Assembly: GCA_948434855.1 (NCBI GenBank)
Contig: CAOJFR010000005.1
Coordinates: 1 to 52,269 of the forward strand
DNA length: 52,269 bases
Direction: 5' to 3'
DNA from: an uncultured Clostridia bacterium
GTDB taxonomy: Bacteria; Bacillota; Clostridia; Christensenellales; UBA1242
Shown piece after piece: positions 51,033 to 52,269 of this stretch (positions are counted from its first letter, which is position 1; every line of letters begins with the position of its first letter). The notes beneath the pieces were generated by a model that was not told the origin of the DNA, did no database searches, and was given only the letters and a program-made list of their open reading frames with translations. The position numbers and the translations under genes were made by a program.

Positions 51033-52269
51033 TTTAACTCTTTTAACTTGTTTTGAAGTGTGTTTAAAAGCACTGTATTCTTTTCAAGCTTTTCTTTTTC
51101 TGCAGCAACAAGTGCCTCTGGAGCCTTTGCAACAAACTTTTCATTTGAAAGCATTTTTGTGCTTCTTTCAATTTCAAAGTTAAGCTTTTCAATGTCTTTT
51201 AAAAGTGTTGCTCTAAGTGTTTCTGCGTCAACTTTTTCCTGAACCAAAACAAATTCACCAACCGAGGTCACAAGAGCAGTTCCCTGCATTTCGCCATCAA
51301 TATCCAAAATAACATTAGCCAGTTTTTCAATCTCTGCTTTGTGCGATAAAACAAATTCAGAATTTTTGCACGCAAACGAAACTTTATCTGATGCCTTTTT
51401 TCCAAGGTCAAGCTTATGCTTTCTCATGCGAGAGATAAGCTCAACAAGTTCATCAGTTTCTTTTGCTCCCTCTGCAAGCTTACTATAAGCCTCAAAGTTA
51501 GAAATTTCAGAAATCATAATGCTTTCTTGCTTTTCTGGAAGGTCAAGTCTCTGATAAATATATTCAGTTACAAACGGAACAAATGGATGCAAAAGTTTTA
51601 AGATTTGACCAAAAGCTTCTGCAAGTACACTAAGCATTCTCTGTTTGCTTTCGCCACCAACAAAAATTGCAGGCTTTGAAAGTTCAATCGCCCAGTCACA
51701 AAAACTGTCTAGTGTGAAAGACACAATATTAGTTAATGCAACGCCCACATCAAACTTATCCAAATTCTTGCACACAGTTTCAGTAATTTCTGCAGTTTTG
51801 CTAAGAATCCACTTTTCGGTTGAACTGAGTTTATCTGCATCAATTTTAATTAAATCCATGCCATCTTGATGAAGCGAAATAAATTTGCTAGCGTTCCAAA
51901 CCTTATTAATAAAAGTTCTTGCATCCTGAATTTTATTTTCACTAAATCTTGTGTCCATTCCCATAGACATATCTTTAACAAGTGCAACTCTAAGCGTATC
52001 TGCTCCAAACTCGCCAATCACATCAAGCGGGTCAATTCCGTTTCCAAGGCTCTTGCTCATCTTTCTACCCTGACTATCCCTAACAAGCCCATGAATTAAA
52101 CAATTTGTGAAAGGAACATCGCCATTGCACTCCAAGCCCATATAAACCATTTTTGTAACCCACTGAGTAAGAATGTCAAATCCTGTAACAAGCACACTTG
52201 TTGGATAAAAATAACTAAGGTCGTCTGTTTTATCAGGCCAGCCAAGTGTTGTTATTGGCCAAAGCGCTG
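51029..52269 (-). CDS. valS: Valyl-tRNA synthetase, C-terminal part (cut by window edge)
   Basis: About 413 residues of this class I synthetase are visible, and the frame stays open to the window edge, reading ALWPITTLGWP at the start. Present are the KMSKS loop (GRKMSKSLGNGIDPLDVI), the anticodon-binding domain and the C-terminal tRNA-binding coiled coil (EKVDAETLRATLLKDIEKLNF onward) typical of ValRS. The HIGH motif and editing domain lie outside the window. The VLVTGFDILTQWV segment distinguishes ValRS from IleRS/LeuRS. The stop codon coincides with the end of repeat copy 7. Confidence 0.95.
   Translation of the reverse strand, partial: ALWPITTLGWPDKTDDLSYFYPTSVLVTGFDILTQWVTKMVYMGLECNGDVPFTNCLIHGLVRDSQGRKMSKSLGNGIDPLDVIGEFGADTLRVALVKDMSMGMDTRFSENKIQDARTFINKVWNASKFISLHQDGMDLIKIDADKLSSTEKWILSKTAEITETVCKNLDKFDVGVALTNIVSFTLDSFCDWAIELSKPAIFVGGESKQRMLSVLAEAFGQILKLLHPFVPFVTEYIYQRLDLPEKQESIMISEISNFEAYSKLAEGAKETDELVELISRMRKHKLDLGKKASDKVSFACKNSEFVLSHKAEIEKLANVILDIDGEMQGTALVTSVGEFVLVQEKVDAETLRATLLKDIEKLNFEIERSTKMLSNEKFVAKAPEALVAAEKEKLEKNTVLLNTLQNKLKELN

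Noticed and set aside
1..52269. tRNA genes, CRISPR arrays, insertion sequences, prophage
   Set aside because: No cloverleaf-like GGTTCRA-type segments in the gaps, no regularly spaced direct repeats with spacers, and no transposase or integrase frame.

Overview
This is an AT-rich stretch of chromosome from an anaerobic, low-GC Firmicute of the Clostridia, most likely an uncultured gut lineage (inference). The evidence is a Spo0A master regulator, a glycine T-box ahead of a single-chain GlyRS, a long SRP RNA with an Alu-type domain, SepF with a small DivIVA-like protein, an Rnf gene pair, and AdhE. Most genes are on the minus strand. I see no rRNA, tRNA, CRISPR array, integrase, transposase or plasmid functions, so this is mainly core genome with a few accessory islands.

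Layout. 1-2300: end of an rnf operon (rnfC, start of rnfD) and two half-size TauE-type permease genes. 2400-8570: one very large membrane-anchored surface protein with its own promoter and terminator. 8600-13700: a GNAT-like protein, a SpoVB/MurJ-like flippase, a DUF421/DUF4363 pair and an Ig-like exported protein. 13780-18740: uvrB-uvrA. 18770-21093: a small accessory island with an uncharacterised protein, a DUF4417 fusion with an immunity-like tail, and a toxin-tip-like small protein. 21200-24600: a MacB-type ABC exporter and a TetR regulator. 24650-26400: promoter, T-box and glyS. 26450-29770: rpiB, a membrane protein, a structured non-coding element, and a cell-division cluster (DivIVA-like, SepF, SPOR-like). 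29900-31850: groES-groEL. 31850-34300: a divergent small gene and XRE regulator, a coiled-coil protein and lgt. 34370-38990: a 959-residue single-pass protein with C-terminal repeats, recX and a YigZ-family gene. 39000-40800: a NifU-like/GGGtGRT pair. 40800-44940: RNA-modification genes with pnuC and a HEPN-like/CBS protein. 45040-46680: SRP RNA, a tiny gene with a hairpin-capped leader, and an exported protein. 46650-50160: adhE and spo0A. 50290-52269: two small proteins and the 3' part of valS.

The most unusual signal is a dispersed element of about 45 bp, with core TGAAAAACAC-R-GGTGTTATG followed by a CATAACAC arm. Seven copies occur in the window, six at gene ends or starts. One copy lies inside a coding sequence and is read through in frame as about 16 extra residues, which recalls the palindromic coding elements of Rickettsia. 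Other points to check are the 27.9-28.1 kb nested inverted repeat, a consensus promoter placed so that lgt should be leaderless, and the two large proteins of unknown function.
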